A DNA stretch of 27,500 bases from Glandiceps talaboti (GCF_964340395.1 NC_135559.1:3588501-3616000), one strand, 5' to 3'; positions 1 to 27,489 are shown, numbered from the stretch's first letter. Notes: a model not told the origin generated them from the sequence alone. Made by a program: numbers and translations.

Positions 1-627
1 TTTTAACTCGTCCCATTTTCAACTCGCCCCAACAACACTAGGAAACGTTTATAAATCTAAACGATACATGGACTCGAAGTACGGAGACCGAAACATTTAC
101 ATGATTTTACCTACGTAACCAGTCGAAGCGTAGCAAATGTAACATTTCGTAGCAGAAAGTGGTGTGGGTTTTGGCTAAGTGTTTGGTAGATCTAGATCTT
201 ATACTAGCACAACAACTTTAAATTTCCTCAGTCATGGAATATCACTTTTCACATTAGGACTTAATGTTTACAACCCAAATAAGAAATAATAATGATAATA
301 ACCAGGGAGAATATTAGTGACTGACACGCTTACGACTTCCGCGCGTACGGGTTTTGGAGACGTGTCTCCTCTCCCTAGTTAACGCAACTAAGTATTGTAG
401 TATGTGTTTACAGCGCAAGTGGTACTTCATTAGTGGAATACGAGATACCACAGACCCTCCAAACTGAGTACTACTAGCTTCGATTTCATATATGCACAGG
501 TAAATTATATTGCAAAGAGTTGGGGCGAGTTGAAAATGGGGCGAGTTGAAATTGGGGCGAGTTGAAAATTGGACGAGTTGAGTGGGACGAGTTGAAATGG
601 GACGAGTTGAAATTGGGACGAGTTGAT
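1..627. mobile_element. Foldback-like element with tandem-repeat inverted arms (left arm truncated)
   Basis: The right arm (about 520-627) holds seven to eight head-to-tail units of about 13-15 bp with the core GGGCGAGTTGAAA or GGACGAGTTGAAA. The left end of the window (1-33) holds the same unit in reverse complement, TTTCAACTCGCCCC. The arms therefore face each other across about 490 bp of non-repetitive sequence. Inverted arms made of tandem units are typical of foldback-type DNA elements. No transposase is visible between the arms, so this would be non-autonomous. The left arm and any target-site duplication lie outside the window. Two unrelated minisatellite patches are possible but would not explain the opposed orientation. 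Confidence 0.5.
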
Positions 628-1126
628 CCGTCACCGTATTGATTTACAATTGTGTACATTCCGATTCCAATTTCCACTCTAGCTTTTGGAAACACGCGAG
701 GTCGATCGGTTCTTTACTAGTGCTCTTTGTACTTTTTAGACTTTAATTTATGGAGTATTTGGAGTATTTGTTGCCGTTTTGAAAATAAAAATGAACTGAT
801 TCGAGTATTTATTTATATAACTCCTGCAATGGTAATATTGCACCTAATCATGTCCAATTGATTTGACCATATGGACGTTTAACGGTATACCTCAACAATG
901 ATTTGACATTAAGACTAACCTGGTCTCATTGTGTGAGCCTCGGAAGGGCGTGTCTCTAGTTCTTTTTGGCAAGCAATGGAAAGTATTGATCTATTTTCGG
1001 CAATAAACTGCCATATGTGAAAACAAACGTATGACTGTCGGTCAGCAACTGTATGTTGTGCGTAGTCCGGCTTGCATACTGGGTAAACGTGACTTGATAA
1101 CTGACACTGTCCCTTTCCTTCTCTAG
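628..1126. other. 5' flank of the sialyltransferase gene, no gene recognised
   Basis: AT-rich non-coding sequence with no open frame I can support and no clear repeat. The promoter of the downstream gene may be here, but I see no convincing core promoter element. Confidence 0.4.
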
Positions 1127-1189
1127 AGTCGGGGCAGTGTCAGAGCCGAGTCCCGACTTACTCCATCTGCAATCAGGACTTGGTAGCAG
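1127..1189 (+). other. Candidate 5' untranslated exon of the sialyltransferase gene
   Basis: A pyrimidine-rich tract ending in CCTTCTCTAG at 1126 precedes 63 bases that end at a good donor, GCAG|GTAAAT, at 1190. Another acceptor-like site, a T-rich tract ending CTGTAG, ends at 1520, upstream of the ATG at 1770. Together they could make a spliced leader. Only splice-site appearance supports this. Confidence 0.25.
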
Positions 1190-1769
1190 GTAAATGACTG
1201 CTAGTTGTCACAGATACCAAACGTAAAAATAAAAGTAAGAAATTACTTTGGATATCTCAAATGTACAAATGGGAAAAGTATGATATCTGCAATTCATTCT
1301 TCTGGTTATGGATATATCGCGATCATGTTCTGTGTTTTGATAATATGCAAATACCAAGGCCATGAGTAGTTGGGTGCAATTTATGGCTTACATTCCTGTA
1401 ATATCATAGACTATGCATGGCGAAACAGTGGTGGTCTTATATACCGGGTTATTCGAAAATGTTTGTTATTTATACCACAGATATCAAAGTAAATATTTAC
1501 TTTCTTGTTTTTTTCTGTAGGAATATGGACAAAGAAAACGCTTAGTCACATGAACATGTACTGTAGAGAAAGAGTAATATGTAAACCCGTAATAAATAGG
1601 GCTTGTTTCACGTCCAATACAACGGTTGTTATTAGTTAAGGGAAACGTTTCACCAGCTTAAGTTGACATACTTTGTCAACTTGAACGTTGCTGACTTTAC
1701 CGCTAGATATGTAAAGTGGTGCCTTTATGGTTATGATTTAGCCAAACTTGAAAAACTTATAAAATAATT

Positions 1770-2547
1770 ATGAAGAATGTGACGAGAAGACGTATTTTGT
1801 CTCCACAAGTTCTGCTGCCATTGATTCTGTTGAGTGGTGTGTTAATGGTAATCGTTACTGTCTTTGAATATGATACAACACAAACGAGATTATTATTAAG
1901 ATATAGGAGTTACCGCCACAAACAAAACACAGACCATATCGAAGTCAAGAAGTATACACAAGGTAGCAACAATGTGAATAAGAACAATACAAATAACAAG
2001 AATGGGGTTAAGGATAAAGAAGAAAATGTCACCGCGAACGAGGTTAAGAATGGAACAAAAAATGCATCTCCAATAATTCAAAGCGACAAAATTGAAGAGT
2101 CAAAAAACAGTTCAAAAGAGGACACAAACTCTCCATTTAAGAATATTGAACAGTTTGACAGGAAAAGTACGAATAGCACAGTGAAAGACTTCAGACGTTT
2201 ACCAAAAATATCCGACCCAAAAGTAAAGGCATTTCTAGAAGAATACCAAGCACAGTTCAACGATAGCTTAATAACGATAGCAACAAATACATTTGGTGTT
2301 CCACCTCTTAATTTTCCTGATAATTTTACTGATGATGGTAAGAGGGGGAAGCAGCTTTTGTGCAGAATGAAAAGCGAAGCCCCTCTAGAGATACTCACCC
2401 AAGATACGACACCATTCAAAGAAATTGGTTACGGAAAATATTTCCAAAAGTCACAGTTGTTGAATATTTATCATACACCTTATGAACGATGTGCTGTCGT
2501 TGGAACTGCAGAGTTTTTAGGAAAGTTCAAACTTGGCACGGATATCG
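1770..2547 (+). CDS. ST6GAL: ST6Gal coding exon 1: tail, anchor, stem, start of motif L
   Basis: The ATG at 1770 opens MKNVTRRR, a basic tail followed by a hydrophobic anchor, as expected for a type II Golgi enzyme. The stem is low-complexity and rich in Asn, Lys, Ser and Glu. C198 in LLCRMKSEA and C241 in RCAVVG are the first two disulfide cysteines. The exon ends inside motif L, after the first base of an Asp codon, at a strong GTGAGT donor. Reading past 2547 gives only intron translation. Confidence 0.93.
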
Positions 2548-3356
2548 GTGAGTACAAGTATACATTTCATCAAAGTATAGTGTGTGACTAAAACTCACTG
2601 ATCGATGAGAAAAGTCCCTTTCGCTTTTATATCAGCCCCTCTGGGTAGTAGTCGAAGGTTCAAATCCTTATCCGCCAATTAAATTCATTAACGCCAAACG
2701 TCAGAATCCTTATCAGCCAATTAAATGCAATAACGTCACAAGTCAGAATCCTGATCAGCCAATTAAATGCAAAAACGTCACACGTCAGAATCCTGATCAG
2801 CCAATTAAATGCAATAACGTCACACATCAGAATCCTGATCAGCCAATTAAAGGCAATATCGTCACACGTCAGAATCCTGATCAGCCAATTAAATGCAATA
2901 ACGTCACATGTCAGAAACCATATTAGACAAGGTTAGTTCAATAAATAGTTGTCAAAGATTATTTAGGTATTCATTAACTATATACATTTACACCATCCTT
3001 ACAATGTAAATGTATAAACGTTTAGTTTGAACATGGAAGTATAACGGTGGGTAATACTTCCATGGTTTCTTCGATTGCTAATTAATTTAAAACTGTGTCG
3101 TTTTCCAGATGGACATGATGCTGTTATGCGAATGAACATTGCTCCAATTAACACATATGAAGAGATAGTTGGCGGGAAAACTACTTTTCATCTGGCCAAC
3201 AATCTACTATTGGAAAGGGGAGCATTTCAGAGCCTGAAAGAAACTTACGAGGGCAATGTTACACATTTTGCTTGGAAAGGTGGACCCTACAATGGAAACT
3301 TGTTAAGGGTAATTCACATTATTTCACTTAATTTATATTAATATTTATCAAATGTA

Positions 3357-3400
<44 letters not shown>

Positions 3401-3607
3401 TGTGTGTGTGTGTGTGTGTGTCTGTGCGTATGTGTCTGTCTGTGCATGCATGCATGCGTGCGCTCGCGTGTGTGTGTGTGCGTGCGTGCGTGTGTGCGTG
3501 TGTGTATGTATGTATGTATGTATGTATGTATGTATGTATGTATGTATGTATGTATGTGTGTGTGTGTATGTATGTGTATGTGTGTTTGTGTTTGTGCGTG
3601 TGTGTAC

Positions 3608-3653
<46 letters not shown>

Positions 3654-5398
3654 ATTTGTGTGTTTGTTTGTGTGTATACATGTGTGTGTGTGTGCACTTG
3701 TTAAAATTGTTTTTGAAATGCACCGCTTTTCAGAATTGTATAGTATTAATTGTACTGTTGTCGTTTTCTCTTAACTCTACAGTGGTATCAAAAATTTTCC
3801 AGTGCTCCAAATTTCTTTGCCAGTTTCATGTTATGGAAAGAGTACCACCCAACAAATCCTATGTACATCATCAACCCTAATTCAAACTGGAAAACATGGC
3901 ATATCATGCAGGAATATTGTCATAAGACTAAAAACTTGCATCATCCATTGTCATCAGGTTTTACAGGTGAGCTTCTTATGTAATTTACTGCACTAGACAG
4001 TGTGACGTCACACCTCTATTTGAAGACTGATTAAATACAATAAAATGAAATTAAATATTTAATATTTATATATCATAAATTGTACACTGCATTGGGGTTA
4101 GGCTCAGGTCAGAATTTACGGAGAGGCGCCTGGGGAGAAATTATTTTGGTCAAAAATATTTTCGCAGCCCCCTTTGCGCTCTCAAAAAATGTCATGGCCC
4201 CCGAAATGAACCCAAGAATTTTCGTAGCCCCCCTTCCTGGCTACTCATATTTTAATGTGCAATTATACAGTCCCTCCAGCTCCACTTCAGATATGTACAG
4301 TATGGTACACTACAGTACTAGTGGAACTCAACTTCAGCGTCCATACATAACAATGAGAGATTCCTTTACAAATAGATGTGGGCTTTGCGAAAAGGTCTAT
4401 ATAGTATATTGGGGTGTAACCTGTCCCGGAAATAGGCTTACTCTTTCGATCTTGATTCTGGGCAAACACAACATCCCCCATAATAGCTAGGTGGGAGGTT
4501 GTGAAAGGGGCTGTCCCCTTCAAACAGTAAGCACTTTTGAAAAAGAAAATAAGGACATGTAGATGCCATTTAATGGCATGAAATTTAAAACCATACAATT
4601 TATTGAAAGTCCTATACACATACAACAAACACAACTAGTTAGTTGCCTGTGCCCTAGAGTACTTGAAAATTGTCTTCAAGTCTTCAATACCCTAATTTTA
4701 CTCTCAATACACTATTGTGCAATTGTATGACTATATTACCTACATTTTAACTTATACAGAGATAGTTAGGCACATTCGCTTGGCTATTGACTGCCTCATA
4801 ATTAAATGCATTGTAGGTAAATGAAGTGTAAGATAAAATAAATGTGCTATATGAATAATTCCGGAATCAATCCCATTCCTCGAGAAACAACACAGACTTA
4901 AAACCAGCATTTAAATCTACACATATCTTCGTCACATTACATCTATAAGGCAATACATCACCGGTGACGTTGTTGTACCAGAATCCACGCAATCCTATCA
5001 GCCACTGGAGCTTGACTACAGTAATGCATTATTATACGGACACCCTGACACCACCATAAATCCAGTACAACGTGCTCCATTTCTCATCAGCCTGCATTGG
5101 TTACCAGTTCGATTCGTTTCTGGATTGATTAAAAGTATTTACTGTTGACACATAAGCTCTTCATGGTTTAACGCCAGATCACATTTGTGATCTCCTCCAT
5201 CCATACACGCCGAGTTTCACTCTATGTTCTACAAACAACAATCTGCTTACAAGAACAAATTACAGACAAATCACTGATGGAGGTCGTTCATTCTCATATG
5301 TCACCCCCCAAACTACGGAACTCTTTGCCACTGCATATTCGCCAAGCTTCCAGTCTGGATTGTTTCAAATCAATACTGGAGATTTATTTGTTCACCGA

Positions 5399-5435
<37 letters not shown>

Positions 5436-5436
5436 C

Positions 5437-5508
<72 letters not shown>

Positions 5509-5810
5509 ATGTATTGAAGGTCGCCTAATAAGAGTAAATGTACAAAATTTCTTCTTTTTTTCTTCCAGCCCTTCTTGTAATGTTAAACATATGCAAAGAA
5601 GTTGACGTATATGGAATGTTATATCCCCAGTCTAAAACATCGTCTTGCCACTACTACCAAGACACGTTTCAGTGTTCAGTGCTACACTGGCATCCAATAT
5701 CACTGGAGAAGTGTTTCCTTCATAACCTGCTAGAGGAAGGCCAAGAAGAATCGTATAAAAGCGGGAAATTTACCCTGACCGGCTTTCCAGCTCTAGATTG
5801 TAATAGCTAA
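1770..5810 (+). CDS. ST6GAL: Beta-galactoside alpha-2,6-sialyltransferase (GT29, ST6Gal type), four coding exons
   Basis: Golgi type II membrane glycosyltransferase that moves sialic acid from CMP-sialic acid to galactose or GalNAc ends of glycans. Exons 1770-2547, 3109-3308, 3783-3966 and 5569-5810 join in frame with phases 1, 0 and 1 to give 467 aa; human ST6GAL1 has 406, the extra being in the stem. Order: short cytosolic tail; signal anchor about residues 13-33; Asn/Lys-rich stem to about 190 with eight N-X-S/T sequons; sialyl motif L from about 240 (RCAVVG ... DAVMRMN ... GGKTT); motif S (HPLSSGF ... VDVYG, about 380-403); motif III (CHYYQ, 414-418); motif VS (HPISLE, 429-434) with the catalytic His429. 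All six cysteines of the ST6Gal disulfides are present: C198/C465, C241/C396 and C414/C423. The WYQ segment opening exon 3 is specific to ST6Gal rather than ST3Gal or ST8Sia. It appears intact and active; linkage and acceptor are inferred from family. Confidence 0.95.
2636..2683 (+). other. tRNA-like T-arm relic in intron 1
   Basis: The segment around GAAGGTTCAAATCCTTATCC has a T-arm with an AAGG/CCTT stem around TTCAAAT and B-box-like spacing. No matching acceptor stem or D-arm is visible upstream. It is probably the decayed head or tail of a tRNA-derived SINE, or chance. Confidence 0.2.
2659..2916. repeat. 42-bp minisatellite in ST6Gal intron 1
   Basis: Five near-identical units of exactly 42 bp start with TCAGAATCCT at 2701, 2743, 2785, 2827 and 2869. 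A degenerate unit precedes them and a partial one follows at 2911. Every full unit contains CAGCCAATTAA and an ACGTCA-type half-site. The array sits about 110 bp after the exon 1 donor and 190 bp before exon 2. Confidence 0.9.
3109..3308 (+). CDS. ST6GAL: ST6Gal coding exon 2: rest of sialyl motif L
   Basis: Acceptor TTTTCCAG at 3108; the first two bases complete the Asp codon of [10 protein letters not shown]. The exon contains the DAVMRMN and GGKTT parts of motif L, the CMP-sialic acid binding element, and one sequon (GNVTH). It ends in phase 0 at AGG|GTAATT. Codons 260-326. Confidence 0.93.
3360..3694. repeat. Compound TG / TATG microsatellite in ST6Gal intron 2
   Basis: About 335 bp of (TG)n with embedded (TATG)n and (TGCG)n blocks. 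It begins 51 bp after the exon 2 donor and fills most of the 474-bp intron. The long open frames in all directions here come from the repeat and encode nothing. Confidence 0.95.
3783..3966 (+). CDS. ST6GAL: ST6Gal coding exon 3: region before motif S
   Basis: Acceptor CTCTACAG at 3782; exon opens with WYQ, the same junction residues as vertebrate ST6GAL1/2. It continues through [16 protein letters not shown] to HPLSSGFT, the start of sialyl motif S. It ends one base into an Ala codon at a GTGAGC donor. Codons 327-387. Confidence 0.93.
4110..4250. repeat. Three degenerate ~30-bp units in ST6Gal intron 3
   Basis: Three successive units of about 30 bp share the pattern of an A/T-rich run, then TTTTCGnAG or GTCATGG, then a CCCCC run (near 4155, 4185 and 4215). 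The open frame across this segment shows no protein features and lies within the intron. Confidence 0.4.
4870..5507 (+). mobile_element. 3' end of an L2/CR1-like LINE with TTGA-repeat tail (intron 3)
   Basis: Decayed, frame-shifted reading frames match the C-terminal part of L2-type reverse transcriptases. About 4990-5050 gives [12 protein letters not shown]; later frames give [28 protein letters not shown] and [16 protein letters not shown] followed by YLF. The coding remnant runs directly into (TTGA)n from 5399 to 5507; short tandem repeats are the usual 3' tail of this LINE group. It is a 5'-truncated insertion in the same orientation as the host gene. The last open stretch (5187-5411) is LINE remnant, not a host gene. 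Confidence 0.8.
5569..5810 (+). CDS. ST6GAL: ST6Gal coding exon 4: motifs S, III, VS and C-terminus
   Basis: Acceptor TTCTTCCAG at 5568; the first two bases complete Ala388. The exon carries the rest of motif S (C396, VDVYG), motif III (CHYYQ), motif VS (HPISLE) and the C-terminal Cys465, ending at TAA (5808-5810). C436 has no counterpart I recall in human ST6GAL1. Confidence 0.93.
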
Positions 5811-7260
<1,450 letters not shown>

Positions 7261-7261
7261 T

Positions 7262-7433
7262 GGGTCGCCAGTCGGAGGCCATTCAAGTCGCGATATTGGA
7301 TTTCCCACTAGTCTCGGTTACCCAAATTCATGCCCTCAACGGCGAGAGTCTGGGCGACGACTTGGATTGATACTTGGATTTGAAGAAGTTCTTGTAACAA
7401 GATGGCGGCATGCATGACTTCATAGTGTAAGTA
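7262..7433 (+). promoter_or_regulatory. CpG-rich patch ending at a strong donor; possible orphan first exon
   Basis: This stretch holds about ten CpG in 160 bp, far denser than its AT-rich surroundings. It contains AAGATGGCGGC near 7398, resembling a YY1-type start-site motif, and a strong donor GTAAGTA near 7427. That combination is what a promoter plus first untranslated exon looks like. No coding exon can be attached to it, and a GC-rich mobile-element fragment is equally possible. Confidence 0.25.
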
Positions 7434-7729
7434 TACGCAGCACTTCTTTTTTCAATAAACTTGGACTTTATTGCTATCAGAGATGGTGAGTTACCCGTAA
7501 ACGTACTTAAGTATCGATAATATTTCATTCATTCTCAACAATCATGAAAATGTTTTAGATTATTTGAAAAATAGTTTTAAAAATGAGCATGAGATTTGTT
7601 ATTAGAGCCACGACAAAACTAACATGGTTGGGCTGGCACTGATTGCAGGACAAGGCCGGGCCGGACTGTAATTTATTTTTTGGATTCAGATTCAGAGTCA
7701 GATCTGATTGTATAACCCACTATAGATTA

Positions 7730-8070
7730 ATCAAAAAGTCAAAAACCACCAAACGATTTCATTACTATTTGGTGGGATGTGACTTTGGGTGTCTAGTCAG
7801 CAGGAAACTTCAAAATTAAAATGATTGCTCCAGAGGTGTGTGATTTGGGTCCAAAAATGTAATTCTTTTGTTAAATACAAAAAGTACTGAGCAGATTGGT
7901 CTGAGATCTCAGAGGGTGTTCCTAGGGGTGTCTAGATGAAGAATTGTTCACGACAAGGTCATGCCCTTGTTGATATGCAAATTAGGGCTAAATAGGTGTG
8001 ATTTTTGGTCAAAAACTACACTTTTTTCATATTCAAAACATGGCTTATAAGCATGCATCAAAAAATTAAT
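7730..8070. repeat. Two degenerate direct-repeat copies (~140-160 bp)
   Basis: GGGTGTCTAG occurs at 7787 and 7926, and AGGTGTGTGATTTGGGTCC (7834) resembles AGGTGTGATTTTTGGTC (7994). The spacing suggests an old tandem pair of about 140-160 bp. No coding content. Confidence 0.35.
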
Positions 8071-8265
8071 TTTTTGGCGAAAGTACAAGACATACCAACA
8101 GTCTTCAGCTAGAGAAAAAAAAATGTTTTACTAAAACAGTTGCTGCCATTGTCTTAAAAAAGAAAACAATCTATACTATTATTATTCTTCACGCCTGTTT
8201 TTTTCCTACAGAAAGTGAAATGATAATCTAATTATATTTTCCTGGAAATACAAGAGGAAAGAACA

Positions 8266-8364
8266 CAACACAACACAACACAGCACAGCACAGCACAGCA
8301 CAGCACAGCACAGCACAACACAACACAACACAACACAACACAACACAACACAACACAACACAAC
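8266..8364. repeat. Pentanucleotide array (ACACA/GCACA)n
   Basis: About 20 units of CAACA or CAGCA form an uninterrupted array, with the GCACA variants clustered in one block. Confidence 0.95.
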
Positions 8365-8370
8365 AATCAT

Positions 8371-9190
8371 TCCCTTCTAATCCATATTCAAGAGATAATT
8401 CTGATGTGACCTTTTATGACAATTTACTGAAAACTTACAACGGGATTGAAAAACGAATCTAAAGAAGCATGATCAATCTCATCAATGGATTTGAATATGA
8501 ACTTCCGGCCTGGCTTGCGTATTGTACTGACCGATTCTACTGGCATAGGAAGCCGATGAAGGGAGATTGTTTCTGGTATTAACATTTTGTACTTGAGCTT
8601 TGTCTATTTTCATAATAACGGGTTTTATAAGTTTTCTTGGAGTCCACAGATTAATAGCGACATAACAACGCGTTGGCACCTTTCTCAGAAACCCCCCCCC
8701 CCACAGCTTTTGAAGTTGTTTGTTGTCCTTTAATTGTATATAGTAAATATACATTTACTACCTTTCAGGCCTTCTGATTACATCTGGCCTCAGAGGCTCA
8801 TCACTATCTGTATAACCAATATGCTGTGTTGATTTTCACATTGTGAAACTACTTTTTTTGTGGTCTGTACAAGTATTCTTTTTCTTTATATTTTATCGTA
8901 TTATACTGTATCTGGTAACATAGTTAAAGTTGTAATAAAGTTATTATTATAATATTATTATTATATTATATGTAAAGGGGTCATTGAGATCTTTCTGTCA
9001 TGGCAACATTGACCTTTTATGACATACATTATTATAATTTATTCATGGAAGTTTACGTGCACGATAGCAAACAGGGAATTATAGCTAGGATCAGTCTATT
9101 CGGTTGGATATATCATTTATTGAAGAAGCCAAGTGCTATCCTTTTGTGTACACGCATTACACACCGAGTGTAAATGACGATTAGATGGTC
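8371..9190. other. Intergenic sequence with no gene recognised
   Basis: A 90-codon open frame on the minus strand (8482-8754) has no recognisable motif and spans a C12 homopolymer. Sequence near 8935-8975 (AATAAAG followed by TTATTA repeats) resembles the end of a LINE or a polyadenylation region. Confidence 0.35.
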
Positions 9191-9197
9191 AATCATT

Positions 9198-9259
9198 GAA
9201 GTTGACGTTTAAGATTACGTCATCAGCTATTTAAGAACACTTGCTGATTGGACGACGCC
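9198..9259 (+). promoter_or_regulatory. Candidate promoter: CRE-like sites plus TATA-like box
   Basis: TTGACGTT (9202-9209) and TTACGTCA (9215-9222) resemble CREB/ATF sites. TATTTAA (9228-9234) follows at once, placing a start near 9259, which is 124 bp before a perfect GTAAGT donor. The arrangement fits a promoter for the receptor gene 2 kb downstream. Vertebrate GABA-B receptor promoters are reported to respond to CREB/ATF4, which agrees with this but does not prove it. Confidence 0.35.
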
Positions 9260-9383
9260 TGAGGTTGAATCCAGACTTAAATCATCGAGCCTCCAGGAGT
9301 AGAGTCAATACTTCAACAAGACGTATGGCGCACTACTACTAAGTGTAGTAAGGCTGCCTTCTTAGAAGTCCATTTGGTAAAAG
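9260..9383 (+). other. Candidate 5' untranslated exon of the GABA-B-like gene
   Basis: About 124 bp of moderately GC-rich sequence ends at AAAAG|GTAAGT (donor at 9384). It contains one five-codon upstream open frame (ATG 9325 to TAA 9342). The first coding exon has an acceptor (TTTTGCAG at 11300) just two bases before its ATG, so an upstream exon must exist; this is the best candidate seen. Confidence 0.35.
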
Positions 9384-9849
9384 GTAAGTCTATAATGTTT
9401 TACCACCGTGATGAACGCACACTTGATATTTCCTTTTCTCCTGAAGCTGTTTGGTAAAACACAGCACATCCATGGTGAATCAACATATCCAATTTGCACA
9501 TTAATGGTCACTGAATCATACTTTTTCTGCTCTGAATGGACTCAGATGCGGTCAACGTAGCTGTTCATGCAAAAAAGCTGTTCGTACAAGATTTTTCAGC
9601 GGGAAAATATCGAGTATTTCAGTGTACAAAACTTGCATTTATTAAAGCTTAATGCGTAAGGGGAGAGGAGGATAGTCTCGACAATGAAGATGTAGGCAGC
9701 ATCTGAGCGTTATTACATTTAGAAGTTTGGAATTTGACGAAAATATAATATCCAGAGTGATTCGTTGGTGTTTTTAGATGCGAATTTAAATTTTTATTTT
9801 TGGAGAACAGATTATGTGAAGTGGGGAAGTTGGCTGTAGCCTATATAGA

Positions 9850-9880
9850 ATTCATTCATTCATTCATTCATTCATTCATT
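9850..9880. repeat. (ATTC)n microsatellite
   Basis: About 31 bp of uninterrupted tetranucleotide repeat in the putative first intron of the receptor gene. Confidence 0.9.
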
Positions 9881-9938
9881 GCTAGTTTCAAAGTCAAATT
9901 TACATGTCAGCAGTAGCAAAATTATAGTATAATGTATT

Positions 9939-10440
9939 TTATAAATAAAACAGGGTTGTCAATTTTGGAGAAAAAAAATAGCTTTCGCTTGTCGTGTTGG
10001 CCACACCACACATTACAAATAAAGTGTTCAGAAATCCCAGAAATCTAGTATTTACAATATTTTCTAGTATTTTACTGAGATGAAGTAAGACTGAAATTGG
10101 ACGATAGTTACCAGGGGAGTCTGTCGAACCCCTTTTGTAAATTGGAACTACTCTTGCTACTTTGAAAGCAATCGGAAACTGACACTGAGTAAAGGAAATA
10201 TTATAAATATAACACGGGGGTTTTGGTATTTGATTTGCAGCAATTACGGTAAGTTTAGCCGGCAAGTTGTCATAACCAGATGCCTTTTTCATATCGAGAC
10301 TTTTCAGCTGGTTAACAACTTCGAATTCTGTTGTTGGCACAAGAAAAACAAAGGCTTTCACAATTTCTTGGGGATATGGGAGACGGAAAGTAGAGCGGCT
10401 TGCACATATTTGTGGGCAGTGGGAATATAGACCAGCTGGA
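9939..10440 (-). mobile_element. Non-LTR retrotransposon reverse transcriptase fragment, minus strand
   Basis: The minus-strand frame from 10361 to 9939 encodes the N-terminal part of a LINE reverse transcriptase: LKSLDMKKASGYDNLPAKL, then QFPIAFKVARVVPIYKRGS, then GNYRPISVL and LSKILENIV, the conserved opening of the jockey/CR1/L2 palm domain. Similarity fades after that and the catalytic YADD region is missing, so it is a dead fragment. It lies antisense within the putative first intron of the receptor gene. Confidence 0.85.
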
Positions 10441-11300
10441 GGGTCTGTCGTGAGATATTACACTAGGAGAGCACATACGGAAAGCTTTCACTTTCCGCTT
10501 TAATCGTCAGCACAACTAAGAACTGTATCAACACAGTCCATTCACAATTTTGTTGCACCCGATGGACTGTAGAATCTCTAAATGTGGAAAACATATGCCG
10601 AATGTATGCCAGGTGTTAGTGGAGTAAGTTGTCGATAACAATCGTACTGTATATTTGAACACAATCTGACATAAATTGATACAAATTCAATAATTTAATT
10701 TTAAATTATTACAAATCAAAATCAATAGTTATCATCAGCAGATACATTTTAAAAGTAAACTGTGTTTAGTTTAATGTGCAACAAATGGAATTAATACTAT
10801 TAGCGTTAGTAATTGACAATATTTCTGTCATTCTAATGTCTATATAAATTATGTTTTTTGTATTTAGGCCAAAAAAATAATTGTTTCTGGTCAGGACATA
10901 TTGCCAAAAGTGGTATGAGGACGCGATTTTTCAAATATATATGATCAATAAACCTGTCACACAGTCTATTTATGGCAGTTACTGTTCTTGTTATTTAGTA
11001 CTTTATAGCAAAAGTGTACGTGGGGCAGATGTCATTTGCTTGTTCATGATTGGCTCTGTCGTCTTCATTGAAGTATGGAAGGTTATTTTTATGTTTTCCT
11101 CCGGATCTGCAAACTGTATGGGCTGGACAAACACGAAAACATAAATTGATGCGAGGGTATTTAAGTGATGCGCACGCTGACTAGAAACGATTCTGTTTTT
11201 TTTGGCCTTATATGCAGTCGTTGTGATGGTATAATTTGTTTTGATTATGCTCGGTGCATCTTATTATAAAGCAACAGATCATTATGCTTATATTTTGCAG
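10441..11300. other. Sequence upstream of the receptor start codon, no gene recognised
   Basis: AT-rich, no recognisable coding content; the 87-codon frame at 10881-11144 has no protein signature. It is probably the 3' part of the first intron, ending at the acceptor at 11300. Confidence 0.4.
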
Positions 11301-11302
11301 TT

Positions 11303-27489
<16,187 letters not shown>

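Noticed and set aside
2659-2916. CRISPR-like array of regular repeats
   Set aside because: The 42-bp units are contiguous with no unique spacers, the DNA is a spliced eukaryotic gene, and the block lies in an intron. It is a minisatellite.
3328-3880. Several overlapping open frames rich in Cys-Val, His-Thr or Tyr-Val on both strands
   Set aside because: They are translations of the TG/TATG microsatellite inside ST6Gal intron 2; the same applies to 5872-6164, 11684-12884, 15588-15924, 16090-16305, 19180-19429 and 22324-22878.
4080-4490. 136-codon open frame as a separate gene
   Set aside because: It lies in ST6Gal intron 3, spans degenerate C-rich repeats and has no domain, signal or typical codon pattern.
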